64,000 bases of DNA, from positions 62,001-126,000 of the forward strand of contig CAJQOP010000003.1 of the NCBI GenBank assembly GCA_905479945.1, in the 5' to 3' direction. Position 1 is the first letter of the stretch; every line of letters begins with the position of its first letter. The stretch is from an uncultured Glaciecola sp. (lineage in GTDB: Bacteria; Pseudomonadota; Gammaproteobacteria; Enterobacterales; Alteromonadaceae). The position numbers and the translations under genes are program-made. The notes beneath the pieces were generated by a model. The model was not told the DNA's origin and searched no databases. It saw only the letters and a list, made by a program, of their open reading frames with translations. This document shows positions 37,475 through 46,950 of this stretch, piece after piece.

Positions 37475-37963
37475 ATGAGAACACAAACAATGCAATTTAA
37501 ATCAAATCAGCAACTAACTGGTCATGCTGCAATTCGCACTTTTCAGAAAGGTTTCAGTTTAATTGAGATCATGGTGGTGCTTTTCATCATCGGCATAATG
37601 GCGGCATTAGTTGCACCTTCAATTTTAGGCACGCAAGTAGAGGCCCAGATTAAAAAGGCCGCGGTTGATATTCAAAGCTTAGAAGGCTCATTACAAATGT
37701 ATAAGCTGCGCACCAATCGTTTTCCAACTACCGAACAAGGTTTAGATGCGCTAGTCAGCTCACCAACCATTGAGCCTATTCCTAGAAACTATCCAATTGA
37801 CGGTTTCATAAGGCGTCTACCACTTGACCCTTGGGGCAATCCTTACCAACTATTAAGCCCTGGTGAAATTGACACAGTAGACATCTATTCATTTGGTCCT
37901 GACTTGGAGGAAGGCACCGATGACGATATTGGTACTTGGAACATCAACGAGTACCTGCAGTAG
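37475..37963 (+). CDS. gspG: Type II secretion major pseudopilin GspG
   Basis: This pseudopilin is cut by a prepilin peptidase after the Gly in QKG-FSLIEIMVVLFIIG; Glu at mature position 5 is present. The mature protein has the calcium-binding loop and PTTEQGLDALV, LPLDPWGNPYQ and IYSFGPDLEEGTDDDIG signatures. The leader (about 27 residues with the ATG at 37475) is long; an ATG at 37490 is also possible. It begins 3 bases after gspF. No prepilin peptidase gene is in the window. Confidence 0.96.
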   Translation: MRTQTMQFKSNQQLTGHAAIRTFQKGFSLIEIMVVLFIIGIMAALVAPSILGTQVEAQIKKAAVDIQSLEGSLQMYKLRTNRFPTTEQGLDALVSSPTIEPIPRNYPIDGFIRRLPLDPWGNPYQLLSPGEIDTVDIYSFGPDLEEGTDDDIGTWNINEYLQ

Positions 37964-37993
37964 AACTTAAGCATAAATAGGCGGTAACATAGC

Positions 37994-38602
37994 GTGCGCA
38001 AGCAACAAACGGGATTTACTTTATTAGAAGTCATGTTAGTGCTTGCCTTAATGGGGCTGATCATTTCTGCAGTCACCTATACTGCTTTAGCCACCAACAA
38101 CTACGATCAAGTCAATAACCAAGCCAAACGCTTTCAAGTAGTGTTTGATATGGCCAGTGATTTTGCGATTTTAAATCAGGTGCAGTTGGGCATTCGCATT
38201 GATGAGGAAGAGAATACATACACCTATGTAGCGCTAGACGAAGAGGACAAATGGATTGAATTACCCGATCAAAAACTCTTCGCTAGTTATCAAATGCCTG
38301 AATATATGACCCTTGAACTTAATTTAGAAGACCTGCCTTGGGAGCAAGAAGATCAACTTTTCGACCGCGGCGTTTTTGATGAAAGTTTAAGTGTGAGCGA
38401 GGAAGATGTGGAAATAGGTAATGAAGAAGATATTCCACCGCCACCACCACAAATCTTCTTACTCTCCAGTGGCGACATCACTCCCTTTGAATTAAGCATG
38501 ACTTACGAAGATGACTTTAGTGTCGAAGATCCCATCACTTTCATACTGCGTGCAAAAGAAACAACCCCAATCGACCGCATTGCGCCAAAGGATTTCGAAT
38601 AA
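37994..38602 (+). CDS. gspH: Type II secretion minor pseudopilin GspH
   Basis: This 202-residue minor pseudopilin starts with GTG and has the cleavage site QTG-FTLLEVMLVLALMG after a very short leader. The C-terminal GspH domain is interrupted by an acidic stretch and five prolines (EEDIPPPPPQIF), and the protein is longer than many GspH. A Ser-rich end with LLSSGDITPFEL matches the family. It is 30 bases after gspG and shares one base with gspI. Confidence 0.92.
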   Translation: MRKQQTGFTLLEVMLVLALMGLIISAVTYTALATNNYDQVNNQAKRFQVVFDMASDFAILNQVQLGIRIDEEENTYTYVALDEEDKWIELPDQKLFASYQMPEYMTLELNLEDLPWEQEDQLFDRGVFDESLSVSEEDVEIGNEEDIPPPPPQIFLLSSGDITPFELSMTYEDDFSVEDPITFILRAKETTPIDRIAPKDFE

Positions 38603-39057
38603 TGCGCTCTGCAAGTTATTACACAAGTGTCAGTTCAAACTCTTATAAGAGCTCTTATAAAAGCCCTTATAAAAGCTCTCACGCTGGTCAAGCTGGCTTC
38701 ACTTTACTTGAGGTCATGGTGGCTATGTTTATTTTTGCGGTTGCTGGCGCAGCAATTGTAAAAACCACAGCCGAACATATTAACTCTGTAGGTAAGCTTG
38801 AAGAGATTACTTTTGCAACTTGGGTTGCGAACAATCAACTAACTAGAGCAACGCTTCTATCGGAAAAAACTTGGCCGCTTAAAAATAACGAACGTGGCAG
38901 TGTCGAGATGCTGGATCGCACTTGGTATTGGGAGCAAGAAATAAAATCCACCAATGATGAGAATCTCAAAGCAATCACAATAACTGTTGGGCTCGACTCT
39001 CAATACGAAGGCTCCGTAACATCAGTTACTACCTATGTTGCAAAATCTAATGGATAG
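38602..39057 (+). CDS. gspI: Type II secretion minor pseudopilin GspI
   Basis: This 151-residue minor pseudopilin has the cleavage site QAG-FTLLEVMVAMFIFAV and the family stretch TFATWVANNQLTRATL with RTWYWEQEI near the end. The leader before the cleavage site is unusually long (about 31 residues) and carries a tandem 12-base repeat that gives SYKS, SYKS, PYKS. The ATG overlaps the gspH stop. Its stop overlaps the start of gspJ. Confidence 0.92.
   Translation: MRSASYYTSVSSNSYKSSYKSPYKSSHAGQAGFTLLEVMVAMFIFAVAGAAIVKTTAEHINSVGKLEEITFATWVANNQLTRATLLSEKTWPLKNNERGSVEMLDRTWYWEQEIKSTNDENLKAITITVGLDSQYEGSVTSVTTYVAKSNG
38641..38676. repeat. 12-bp tandem repeat, three copies, in the gspI leader
   Basis: Copies at 38641-38652, 38653-38664 and 38665-38676 differ by one base each (TCTTATAARAGC type). 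They encode SYKS-SYKS-PYKS just before the prepilin cleavage site. Confidence 0.9.
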
Positions 39058-39667
39058 AATAAGTATCAAACAAGCGGGTTTTACGCTTATTGAAATCCTC
39101 ATCGCCATGGCGATATTTGCCTTAATCGCGGTAGGCGCTGCACAGATACTTACCAGCGTAACTGACAGCAACGACCTGTCTGACCAGCGCTTCCAATCCT
39201 TGCAAGAATTACAACGCGCCATGCTAATTATTGAACGCGACTTTTTACAGATGGTGCCACGCAAAACCAGAGTAGAGGGCGAAGTATCCGATACTCTCGT
39301 ATTTGGCGGTAAATTTGCGTTTGAAAGCACTACCGGAGGCTTGGGTTTTGTGCGTTCAGGCTGGCACAATCCTCAGCTAACCTTGCGCCGAAGTACACTT
39401 CAGTCGGTAGCTTACAGAGTCCAAGACAACCAACTTCAGCGCCTATATTCAAACTATGTCGACAATGCTGTTGGCTTCGAGCCCAAGATGCGTGTCCTAC
39501 TAAAAGATATTGAATCGTTAAGGTTTGAGTTTTTGGAGAAGTTCAGTAGCAGTAAGTTTGAATGGGAAGAGGCTGAGCCTGTTGAAGAATTGCCTATTGC
39601 GGTTGCGATCATCATCGAGTCGAGAGTATATGGTGAAATTCGACGCGAGTTCAAGGTGCGTCAATGA
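39050..39667 (+). CDS. gspJ: Type II secretion minor pseudopilin GspJ
   Basis: This 205-residue minor pseudopilin begins MDRISIKQAG-FTLIEILIAMAIFALI with a short leader and the standard cleavage site. The body has the GspJ pattern (LQELQRAMLIIERDFLQMVP and LVFGGKFAFES, then VLLKDIESLRFEFLE). I take the ATG at 39050; an ATG at 39035 is in frame but gives a longer, less typical leader. It overlaps gspI by 8 bases and gspK by 4. Confidence 0.92.
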   Translation: MDRISIKQAGFTLIEILIAMAIFALIAVGAAQILTSVTDSNDLSDQRFQSLQELQRAMLIIERDFLQMVPRKTRVEGEVSDTLVFGGKFAFESTTGGLGFVRSGWHNPQLTLRRSTLQSVAYRVQDNQLQRLYSNYVDNAVGFEPKMRVLLKDIESLRFEFLEKFSSSKFEWEEAEPVEELPIAVAIIIESRVYGEIRREFKVRQ

Positions 39668-40764
39668 AAAACGTTTATCACAAAAGGCAGCGCGGGGTAG
39701 CCTTACTCATTATTCTACTGATCGTTGCAATAATCAGTATTCTTGCGACTGAAATGATGGCGCGGCTACAACTAAATATTGCTCGTACAGTTAATATAAA
39801 AGACAACAACCAGGCCTTTTGGTACGCCGTGGGTGCTGAACAGTTTGCTAAAAAATCGTTGAACGACCTAAAAACGCTATCCCCTGACAATATCAACCTC
39901 AGCCAACCTTGGGCACAAGTGTTTGAGTACCCAATGGATGGCGGCGGTATTCAGGCTGAGTTGATTGATCTGCAGTCTTGTTTTAATTTGAATAGTTTGG
40001 GCCCATTAGTAAGCCCTGTAGCAACCGGCAGTGGCTCAGACAGTTCAGACAGCTCAGAAATCGGAGCCCCTGCAGGCAGCGAGACTACAACAGGTTCATC
40101 CGCGGGACGTGCAACAAATAATAGTGCTGTCGCCGCTCCGGAAACCTCAGCCCAAGCGTTTTATAATTTGGTAATCCTAAGCACAGAGAATGCTGATTCT
40201 TATATTGCTGAAACGCTTCGTGACTCTCTTGTCGATTGGTTAGACGTCGACAGTGAAATTACCGGTTACGGTGCTGAAGATGCCGACTATGAATCACTCA
40301 GAATTCCCTATGTAGCAGCAAATGGGTTAATGACAAACAAATCTGAGTTACGCTTAATTAATGGTGTTGAAATGAATTATCTGCGTAACTTACTGCCTCA
40401 TGTGTGCGTTATTCCTGATTTAGCTTTTAACACTATGCAACTTAATATCAACACCATCAAAGAAGAAAATGCTCAAGTACTTGCAGCTTTGCTCAACCTT
40501 GAAATTGAGGATGCAAAGCGCATCATTTCCTCGCGGCCGGCGGAGGGCTATGAAGATACAGCAGAGTTATTCTCGGAACCCGAGATTTTAGCCTTGGGTT
40601 TAACAGACGGACAAAAGGCCGCGTTCATCATAAAAACAAATTATTTCATGCTACACACTAAAACCCGCTACAATAATGCAACTTTTGTAATGACCAGCAT
40701 ATTTAAGCTCGACGGTGAAGATGGCGTAAGCGTGATCAGTCGAGAATTTGGAGGCATCAATTAA
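39664..40764 (+). CDS. gspK: Type II secretion minor pseudopilin GspK
   Basis: This 366-residue protein is the large tip pseudopilin. It has the leader KRQRG-VALLIILLIVAIISIL, without Glu at position 5 as is normal for GspK, FWYAVGAEQFAKKSL, the calcium-binding LIDLQSCFNLNSL and the helical insertion with LRDSLVDWLDVDSEI. A low-complexity insert at about residues 118-165 (Gly/Ser/Asp then Thr/Ala-rich) is unusual. It shares one base with gspL. Confidence 0.93.
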   Translation: MKNVYHKRQRGVALLIILLIVAIISILATEMMARLQLNIARTVNIKDNNQAFWYAVGAEQFAKKSLNDLKTLSPDNINLSQPWAQVFEYPMDGGGIQAELIDLQSCFNLNSLGPLVSPVATGSGSDSSDSSEIGAPAGSETTTGSSAGRATNNSAVAAPETSAQAFYNLVILSTENADSYIAETLRDSLVDWLDVDSEITGYGAEDADYESLRIPYVAANGLMTNKSELRLINGVEMNYLRNLLPHVCVIPDLAFNTMQLNINTIKEENAQVLAALLNLEIEDAKRIISSRPAEGYEDTAELFSEPEILALGLTDGQKAAFIIKTNYFMLHTKTRYNNATFVMTSIFKLDGEDGVSVISREFGGIN

Positions 40765-42113
40765 TGGAAAAACTAGCAATACGCTTGGGCTCAACACCCA
40801 CTGACCCAGTATACTGGCTAGTATGGTCTGATACCGAAAAAGAAATTATCGCCTCGGGTGAATTACCCAATATTGAAGGTTTAGCGCAGCTAAAAGAACG
40901 CGCACCCGCAGCCAGAGTCATCGGTATTGTGCCGTCCTGTGACCTTGTCTTAAAAATCGTACAGCTACCGCTTAAAGCAAATCGAAAAGTCCTTAACGCT
41001 GTGCCATTCATGCTCGAAGACGAAGTGGCAACTGATATCAGCAAAGCATTTTTTGCATTTGGTAAACGCACTGGCGACTCACAGCAAGTTGCTATTGTTA
41101 GTCGTGAAAAATTAGTGTTTTGGCAAGAAGCCTTATTGCAGGCGGGGCTAGATTGCGACTTACTTGTTCCCGACGTACTTGCTCTGCCATATTCAAGTGA
41201 TAACATTAGCGTGCTAAGCATGGGTCAAGACAATCTTGATCCATTAATTGTAAGAACAAACGAGTGGGAAGGTTACCAAGGCGAACAAAGCTGGACTTTT
41301 CCACTATTAGAGAAGCAGCTCACACAAACACCACGCTCAGTCACAACTTATTCAGAACTTTCATATGGAGAGCATTCATATGGAGAGCATTTACGGAACG
41401 TTTTGTCGCAGAGTAGAAGTGCCTCGCAAAATTCGGACATAGAAAACTCAGATAAAGACAGCGCAGATATTCAAAGCTCCGATAGTAACGATGAAGCTGA
41501 ATTACCAGAGCCAAGCAATGACAAAACGGAAGTTACGTTGAATGCTAACTATGACCGTCTGCCTATGCAACTGCTATTAGATGGCGCTCTGGAAGCTCGG
41601 TTTAATCTTCTACAAGGTGAGTTTGTTGTAAAACGTAAAACCACCGCACAATGGGATAAATGGCGATTAGCGGCTGTCTTGGGAGCTGTTGCACTTTGTG
41701 TAAACCTTGTTAGTAAAACAGTTGAGTTAAACTCCATTAAAAGTCAGCGTCAAGCGACTGAATCGCAGGTTCAAGCAAGTATTCAAAAAGGATTTCCTAG
41801 TCTACCTAAAGCCAGAGACAAACGTGCCGCAATTAAAAAAGAAATGGCTCGCTTAGAGCAAGGCGGTGGAGGTATATCTATGCTTGTCATGTTAACTCAA
41901 ATGAGTTCATCGTTTGCCAATACCGGGGTTGTCCCACAGTCGATTCGTTATGATGCAAGTAGGACAGAGTTGCGTATGCAATCGGTTGCCAATAACTTTG
42001 AGTCGCTAGAAAAATTTAGACGAGAAGTTCAAGAACTTGGTTTTGAAGTAGACCAAGGTGCAATAAATAATAAAGGCGACCAAGTAGTCGGCACGATCAT
42101 CATCAAAGGCTAG
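40764..42113 (+). CDS. gspL: Type II secretion inner-membrane protein GspL
   Basis: This 449-residue protein binds GspE in the cytoplasm and GspM in the periplasm. It has the actin-like cytoplasmic domain (VIGIVPSCDLVLKIVQLPLK, FMLEDEVATDISKAFFAFG), one membrane helix near residues 300-318 (WRLAAVLGAVALCVNLV) and a ferredoxin-like periplasmic domain. A Ser/Asp-rich linker at about 195-260 contains a perfect 15-base duplication (SYGEH twice) and lengthens the protein compared with usual GspL (~400). Confidence 0.92.
   Translation: MEKLAIRLGSTPTDPVYWLVWSDTEKEIIASGELPNIEGLAQLKERAPAARVIGIVPSCDLVLKIVQLPLKANRKVLNAVPFMLEDEVATDISKAFFAFGKRTGDSQQVAIVSREKLVFWQEALLQAGLDCDLLVPDVLALPYSSDNISVLSMGQDNLDPLIVRTNEWEGYQGEQSWTFPLLEKQLTQTPRSVTTYSELSYGEHSYGEHLRNVLSQSRSASQNSDIENSDKDSADIQSSDSNDEAELPEPSNDKTEVTLNANYDRLPMQLLLDGALEARFNLLQGEFVVKRKTTAQWDKWRLAAVLGAVALCVNLVSKTVELNSIKSQRQATESQVQASIQKGFPSLPKARDKRAAIKKEMARLEQGGGGISMLVMLTQMSSSFANTGVVPQSIRYDASRTELRMQSVANNFESLEKFRREVQELGFEVDQGAINNKGDQVVGTIIIKG
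41361..41390. repeat. 15-bp perfect tandem duplication in gspL
   Basis: TCATATGGAGAGCAT occurs at 41361-41375 and 41376-41390. It encodes SYGEH twice, in the low-complexity linker of GspL. Confidence 0.95.
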
Positions 42114-42134
42114 TTGATTTAATCAAAGGATAGT

Positions 42135-42611
42135 ATGAAAAAGTATTTCTCATGGTTTTATGCGCTCACAGAGCGCGAACAGAAAATGGTAAAGTTAGCA
42201 GGTGTCGCATTAGTGATCGCGATTTTCTATTTCGCGTTGTGGTCGCCACTAAACAATACACTTGCCCAACAAAAACTATTGTTAAAGAATCAGCAGTCTT
42301 TTGCTACTTGGGTAGATGATCAGGCTATCAGAGCAGCTAAGTTAAGGCAGTCTGCAACAGGCACTAGCTTTAACGGTTCTGTTACTCAACTAGTTAACCA
42401 AACCACCCGCAGCAGTCAAATACAAGTTGCTCGTATGCAGCCTGTTGGTGACGATTTACAAATTAGTATCGACGAAGTGTTATTTTCTGATCTGATTACT
42501 TGGTTAGATGTGATTGAGCGCCGCGGCATTATTATTATTCAGTCAGATATCACCGAAACGAATAATGCAGGCTATGTGCAAGTCCGTCGTTTGCAGCTTG
42601 GGAAACGTTAA
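42135..42611 (+). CDS. gspM: Type II secretion inner-membrane protein GspM
   Basis: This 158-residue protein has a short cytoplasmic N terminus (YALTEREQKMVKL), one membrane helix at about 20-38 and a periplasmic ferredoxin-like domain (VTQLVNQTTRSSQIQVARMQ, LITWLDVIERRGI). It partners GspL. It is separated from gspL by 21 bases and is followed directly by gspN. Confidence 0.92.
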   Translation: MKKYFSWFYALTEREQKMVKLAGVALVIAIFYFALWSPLNNTLAQQKLLLKNQQSFATWVDDQAIRAAKLRQSATGTSFNGSVTQLVNQTTRSSQIQVARMQPVGDDLQISIDEVLFSDLITWLDVIERRGIIIIQSDITETNNAGYVQVRRLQLGKR

Positions 42612-42612
42612 G

Positions 42613-43380
42613 ATGCTTAAAATGAAGCCCTGGCTTTGGGTTGTACTGGCTGTTTTTACCTATTTGTTTTTTCTTGTCGCTTATTTACCGGCGACACATG
42701 TTATCGCATACGTACAAAGCAATAATTCCAAACTGCCCATTGCCATTGGCAAAGTACAAGGCACCTTATGGTCTGGCAGCATCGACAAGGTTATAGCGCA
42801 TGGCATCGAGGTCAATAGTGTTAAGTGGGAATTATCAGCACTGTCATTGCTAATTGGCCGCGCTAGTGTTGATATTAACGGTGGAAAAATCAGAGAGAGT
42901 GAGCAAGCCTATATAAAAGGCAAAATTAGCGTCTCCTTGTTTAATACTAAAAATATCAGTGCTAAAAATCTTCAGTTATTTTTGCCCGCGAGAAGCGTCA
43001 TTGCTCAAGTTCCTTTGCCTGTTCCCGTTGCCGCTGATGGACGATTTAGAGTGGACATTGAAACCTTTGAGTTCAACAATGCTTGCGTTGGTCTTGATGG
43101 CAAAGGAAGTTGGTTAAAAGGCACTGTGAGTGGCCCAAGCGGTATCATTGAGTTTGGCAACTTTGATGCCAATCTTGGATGTGAAGAAGACAAATTTGCT
43201 ATCCAAATTCAAGCTCAGAATGAATTAAATCTTGACGCAAAAGTCTTGCTGTCTGTAGATGGTAAGTACAAGATTAATGGCCGTTTCAAACCAAGTGATA
43301 ACATGCCTAGAGAAGTTCAACAAGCTGCCAATTTCTTTGGTGCACCTGACCAGCAAGGCTTTCGTCAAATCAACTTATAG
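42613..43380 (+). CDS. gspN: Type II secretion protein GspN
   Basis: This 255-residue protein has one N-terminal membrane helix (WLWVVLAVFTYLFFLVAYLP) and a periplasmic domain with GKVQGTLWSGSIDKV, VKWELSALSLLIGR and a late LGCEEDKFAIQ, the GspN pattern. GspN is an optional T2SS part. I take the ATG at 42613, one base after the gspM stop; a frame open from 42514 overlaps gspM. It ends the operon, and no clear hairpin follows. Confidence 0.9.
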   Translation: MLKMKPWLWVVLAVFTYLFFLVAYLPATHVIAYVQSNNSKLPIAIGKVQGTLWSGSIDKVIAHGIEVNSVKWELSALSLLIGRASVDINGGKIRESEQAYIKGKISVSLFNTKNISAKNLQLFLPARSVIAQVPLPVPVAADGRFRVDIETFEFNNACVGLDGKGSWLKGTVSGPSGIIEFGNFDANLGCEEDKFAIQIQAQNELNLDAKVLLSVDGKYKINGRFKPSDNMPREVQQAANFFGAPDQQGFRQINL

Positions 43381-43624
43381 TTTTATTAAGCATATTTATC
43401 GAAATAAACCCGCCGTGGGTAGTTGGATACGTTCAAGAAAGTCACTTTGTAAGGGCAACTCCTGCGACAAAGCGCGCATGAACACTAAACATTTTTCAGG
43501 TAAGTTGTGCTAGTACTAGCCCCAAGATTGCAGACTGAACTATCTTCTCTTAAGTACAGTGATCTTAGGGCATTCCTCATACGCCATAATGCCGATAAGG
43601 TTTCATTCAACAATTCAACTCATT

Positions 43625-45328
43625 TCAATAAACTGTGCAGTTTCGACCATTAGATTTGGCCTGGTAGAGCAATGTATCCACCTTTTTTAGCGAGTCGCTA
43701 GCTGCAGCTTCACTGTTAATAGCAATTAATCCAATACTGACTGTTACGTTTATATCTTGGTTATTATCGTGCACCACCAAATTAGCAATTCGTTGGCGAA
43801 TACGTTCAGCTACGATTTTCGATTGAGACAAGTTATTTCCTGGCATTAACAGGATAAATTCTTCCCCGCCGAATCTAAACAAATAATCTGAATCCCTTTT
43901 GACGTCGTTAATTTCATTTACTAGTGTTTGTAAAACTTTGTCACCAGCCAGATGACCAAGGGTGTCATTGATTAACTTAAAATGATCGACATCAATCATG
44001 GCTAAAGATAGGTATAACTTGTTACGGGTTAATCGTGCAGATTCCGCTTCATATATTTCATAAAAAACCCTGCGATTAAGCGTATTGGTCAAAGTATCGT
44101 AGCGAGACAAACGCTCTAATTCTACATTAGCTTTGCTGAGTTCCAGTGTACGCTGTTCGACAATATATTCTAGATTGGTGTTTACGTCTTTCAGTGCGCG
44201 TTTCGCTTCTATTTCAGCGGTGACATCGTGCTGAAAACCTATGAAGCTTGTTATTTCACCGTCGCGGACTATGGGGGTAATTAACAACCGGCACCAATAC
44301 ATCTCACCAGATTTGCTATAATTTAGAATGTCAGTATGCACGCCTTTTCCTGCCAGCAATTGCTCTCGCATATGTTGAACGACTTCTTTGTCAGTATTTT
44401 CTCCTTGTATGAAATTACTGAGGGTCTGTCCGGCCAACTCATGTAGTGTATACCCAGTTAATTTTTCAAACGCTTTATTTACCCAAATCACCAAACGATT
44501 CTTGTCGGTCAAGCATATTCCAGCAGAGCTTTCATTCATGGCGTAGGCTAGTATATCCCGTTCTTCACGCAGCGCTTCGGTCTTAGTAATATCCTGGCAT
44601 ATACCAAAAATGGTTAATGGTTTACCTGATTCACTTAAAAGCACCTTGCCACGTATCAGTACTTTACGGATTTCACCTGAAGCTCTTACCAAGCGGTACG
44701 AGTGGTGCCACTCTTCGCCATTTTGCATGGATTTATCAATCTTTTGCCTGACGTGTTTTGCGTCCTCAGGATGATAAAAATCAATGGCTGAAGACAGATC
44801 TGGCGTATAATCGGCTTTGTTTACCCCGTGTATTCGGTAAATTTCGTCTGACCAATATACCTCATTGGATTCCAGATCTATTTGCCAGTAGCCTATATTA
44901 GGGGTATTGAGGGCTATTCTTAACTTTTTGTTTTCATCCTTTAATTGCACAAGTTCAGAAATATCATGAGCATTAAAGATGAGTTGGTAGTCATCGCTTT
45001 CTAATGGTGATTGTCCGATAAAGACGTAACTCCTGACACCATTTGTGGTATTTAGCTCACATACAAACTGTTTAACACACTCTTTATTATCAGTCCAACT
45101 GGCCAGTAAATCCTGTATTTTGGAGTGCTTGCCTTTTACCAGTAGAGTGGTAAATAAGTGATGGCAATAGTCTTCAAGGGGGCGATTTAGAATGTGCTGC
45201 CAAGCAGGAGATAGGTAAGTAATTTTGTATTGCTTATCCAAACAACAAATTAAGGCACATGATGCAGATACAATTTTACTAATTTTTGCTTCATTACTTA
45301 ACATAGGAGACATCCGTGCTATGGTCAA
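43625..45328 (-). CDS. Cytoplasmic multi-PAS diguanylate cyclase
   Basis: This 567-residue protein has no membrane helix. Three PAS-type sensor domains lie at about residues 20-135, 140-260 (with the PAS_3-like IDLESNEVYWSDEIYRIHGV) and 265-385 (with the PAC stretch EITSFIGFQHDVTAEIEAKR), followed by a coiled segment and a GGDEF domain at about 405-567. The active site is GGEEF and an RDSD I-site lies five residues before it, so it should be an active, product-inhibited c-di-GMP synthase. It is a single gene with its 3' end about 240 bases from gspN. The signal is unknown. Confidence 0.9.
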   Translation of the reverse strand: MTIARMSPMLSNEAKISKIVSASCALICCLDKQYKITYLSPAWQHILNRPLEDYCHHLFTTLLVKGKHSKIQDLLASWTDNKECVKQFVCELNTTNGVRSYVFIGQSPLESDDYQLIFNAHDISELVQLKDENKKLRIALNTPNIGYWQIDLESNEVYWSDEIYRIHGVNKADYTPDLSSAIDFYHPEDAKHVRQKIDKSMQNGEEWHHSYRLVRASGEIRKVLIRGKVLLSESGKPLTIFGICQDITKTEALREERDILAYAMNESSAGICLTDKNRLVIWVNKAFEKLTGYTLHELAGQTLSNFIQGENTDKEVVQHMREQLLAGKGVHTDILNYSKSGEMYWCRLLITPIVRDGEITSFIGFQHDVTAEIEAKRALKDVNTNLEYIVEQRTLELSKANVELERLSRYDTLTNTLNRRVFYEIYEAESARLTRNKLYLSLAMIDVDHFKLINDTLGHLAGDKVLQTLVNEINDVKRDSDYLFRFGGEEFILLMPGNNLSQSKIVAERIRQRIANLVVHDNNQDINVTVSIGLIAINSEAAASDSLKKVDTLLYQAKSNGRNCTVY

Positions 45329-45549
45329 AAACCGTACGATTCAAATTATCATAAGCGGTCCATTGAGTACTGTCCATTAAAAATAGACTTTAGTATAACC
45401 TAGATCAAATTTCAGATTGTACCCAGCACTGCTTAATGATCTAAACGGTGCTGTCAAGTTACCGAATTCGGGTGATTAGATGGGTGAGTAATTATCAAAC
45501 TATTTTATAACCGTGCATCTTTAAAAGAATACGAATTCCTGTTCAAGTT

Positions 45550-46074
45550 CTATGCAAAAAGTTCAGGGAAAAAGAATACACTCAGCGTTAATAAACTTGC
45601 ACTTACATAAATGCTCTCTCTAGTTTCAAGACCTTTACTTAACTGACCAATTGCCCCACCTTTTTGTTTAATGTTCACTGTATTGAACATGGCATCCATT
45701 GCTGGGCCGAGTTCTTCTCCCTGAAGTAATTTTTGATATATTTGATTGGGTAATGGCAGTGATGCAGTGCGTCCAGTTTGGCACTTTGAATTGTCAGCAA
45801 TACAAACAACGGCATACGTGCTGGGTATCCCATCCAAAACATCAACACCACCTTCATAGCTAATATAGTAGTCAGCTTGTTCTTGCTGCTGACAAAACTT
45901 GACTCTATTTATCGCTCCGGTTTTGGTCTCTTCCGCGCTCATAGGCTGATCGCTGACCAGCGAAGGTGCATTAATTGAAACAACTTCAATGCTCTGGTCG
46001 ACAAAGGCTTTGGTAAAACTCGTTTTAGCCGCTGCAATTTTCACTGGATTTTTGGAGGCAATAATTATGCGCAT
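45550..46074 (-). CDS. yjjX: Inosine/xanthosine triphosphatase, YjjX family
   Basis: This 174-residue enzyme hydrolyses non-canonical purine nucleoside triphosphates (ITP, XTP). Family features are ASKNPVKIAAAKTSF at the start, VSDQPMSAEETKTGAINR, ISYEGGVDVLDG and KGGAIGQLSKGLETR. The length fits YjjX. It is separated from yrfG by 130 bases and reads in the same direction. Confidence 0.92.
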   Translation of the reverse strand: MRIIIASKNPVKIAAAKTSFTKAFVDQSIEVVSINAPSLVSDQPMSAEETKTGAINRVKFCQQQEQADYYISYEGGVDVLDGIPSTYAVVCIADNSKCQTGRTASLPLPNQIYQKLLQGEELGPAMDAMFNTVNIKQKGGAIGQLSKGLETRESIYVSASLLTLSVFFFPELFA

Positions 46075-46204
46075 AATACTCTTTTAATTTCCTTAACTAC
46101 TCTGATTTTAAGACCATAGCCTAGCGATAAAGTAATACACAGCGCTCAGCCAATGAATAACAACCTCGTATCATTTGACCACACAAACGTGCCTTATGCC
46201 GATA

Positions 46205-46867
46205 CTAAATATCAGCCAACAAGCATATGTAATCATTAGTAATGGCATGACCATGTAGAATGTTCTCTGGCTTTTTACTATCTGGGTTGGTAATACCCAA
46301 GGTATAGGCGATACCATACTCTTTAGCCGCGTCCAAAATTACCTGACTGTCGTCTACAAATAAGGTTTTTGCGGGGTCAAACTGTAAATAAGCTTGAAGC
46401 CTCTTCCACAGTAATTGAGACTCTTTGGTGACACCAAATTGATGGGTCGAAATCAGCTCATCGATGTGTTCATCTAATTGGGTTTTTTCAACCTTTAAAG
46501 ACAAACTGTCTGGGTGAGCATTGGTTACTAACACCACTTTTTTGCCACTTGCTCTTAATGCATCCAAAAAAGGTAATGTATCGGGACGTAAAGAAATTAA
46601 GTGGTCGATTTCTCGCTTTGCTTCCATGACATCGAGATCGAGCTGTTCACTCCAGTAATCAAGGCAATACCATTCTATCTGGCCCTTCACCTTGTTGGTA
46701 GAGTCATGCATTTCCTTGCGACATTGCTCAAGGCTTTTATTGTTTTTTTCTGACAGCTTTAGAGGAACATGTTCGAGCCAAAATTGGTTGTCAAAATGCA
46801 AATCAAGCAAGGTTCCGTCCATATCTAATAAAACAGTGTCAATCTTATGCCAAGGTAAGAGTGCCAA
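46205..46867 (-). CDS. yrfG: GMP/IMP 5'-nucleotidase YrfG, HAD family
   Basis: This 220-residue HAD phosphatase has motif I LLDMDGTLLDLHFDN with both catalytic Asp, motif II VLVTNAHPDS, and motif III/IV around LFVDDSQVILDAAKEYG. YrfG-type enzymes dephosphorylate purine nucleotides. It is divergent from nudE, the same adjacency seen in enterics (nudE, yrfG, hslR, hslO). Confidence 0.9.
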   Translation of the reverse strand: MALLPWHKIDTVLLDMDGTLLDLHFDNQFWLEHVPLKLSEKNNKSLEQCRKEMHDSTNKVKGQIEWYCLDYWSEQLDLDVMEAKREIDHLISLRPDTLPFLDALRASGKKVVLVTNAHPDSLSLKVEKTQLDEHIDELISTHQFGVTKESQLLWKRLQAYLQFDPAKTLFVDDSQVILDAAKEYGIAYTLGITNPDSKKPENILHGHAITNDYICLLADI

Positions 46868-46950
46868 GCGAATTTCCTTGTGATAATGTAAGCTTATGAA
46901 ATAGCTACTGACTACTAACTAGTGAGCGCACAGTTTATCGTGAATCAAGA

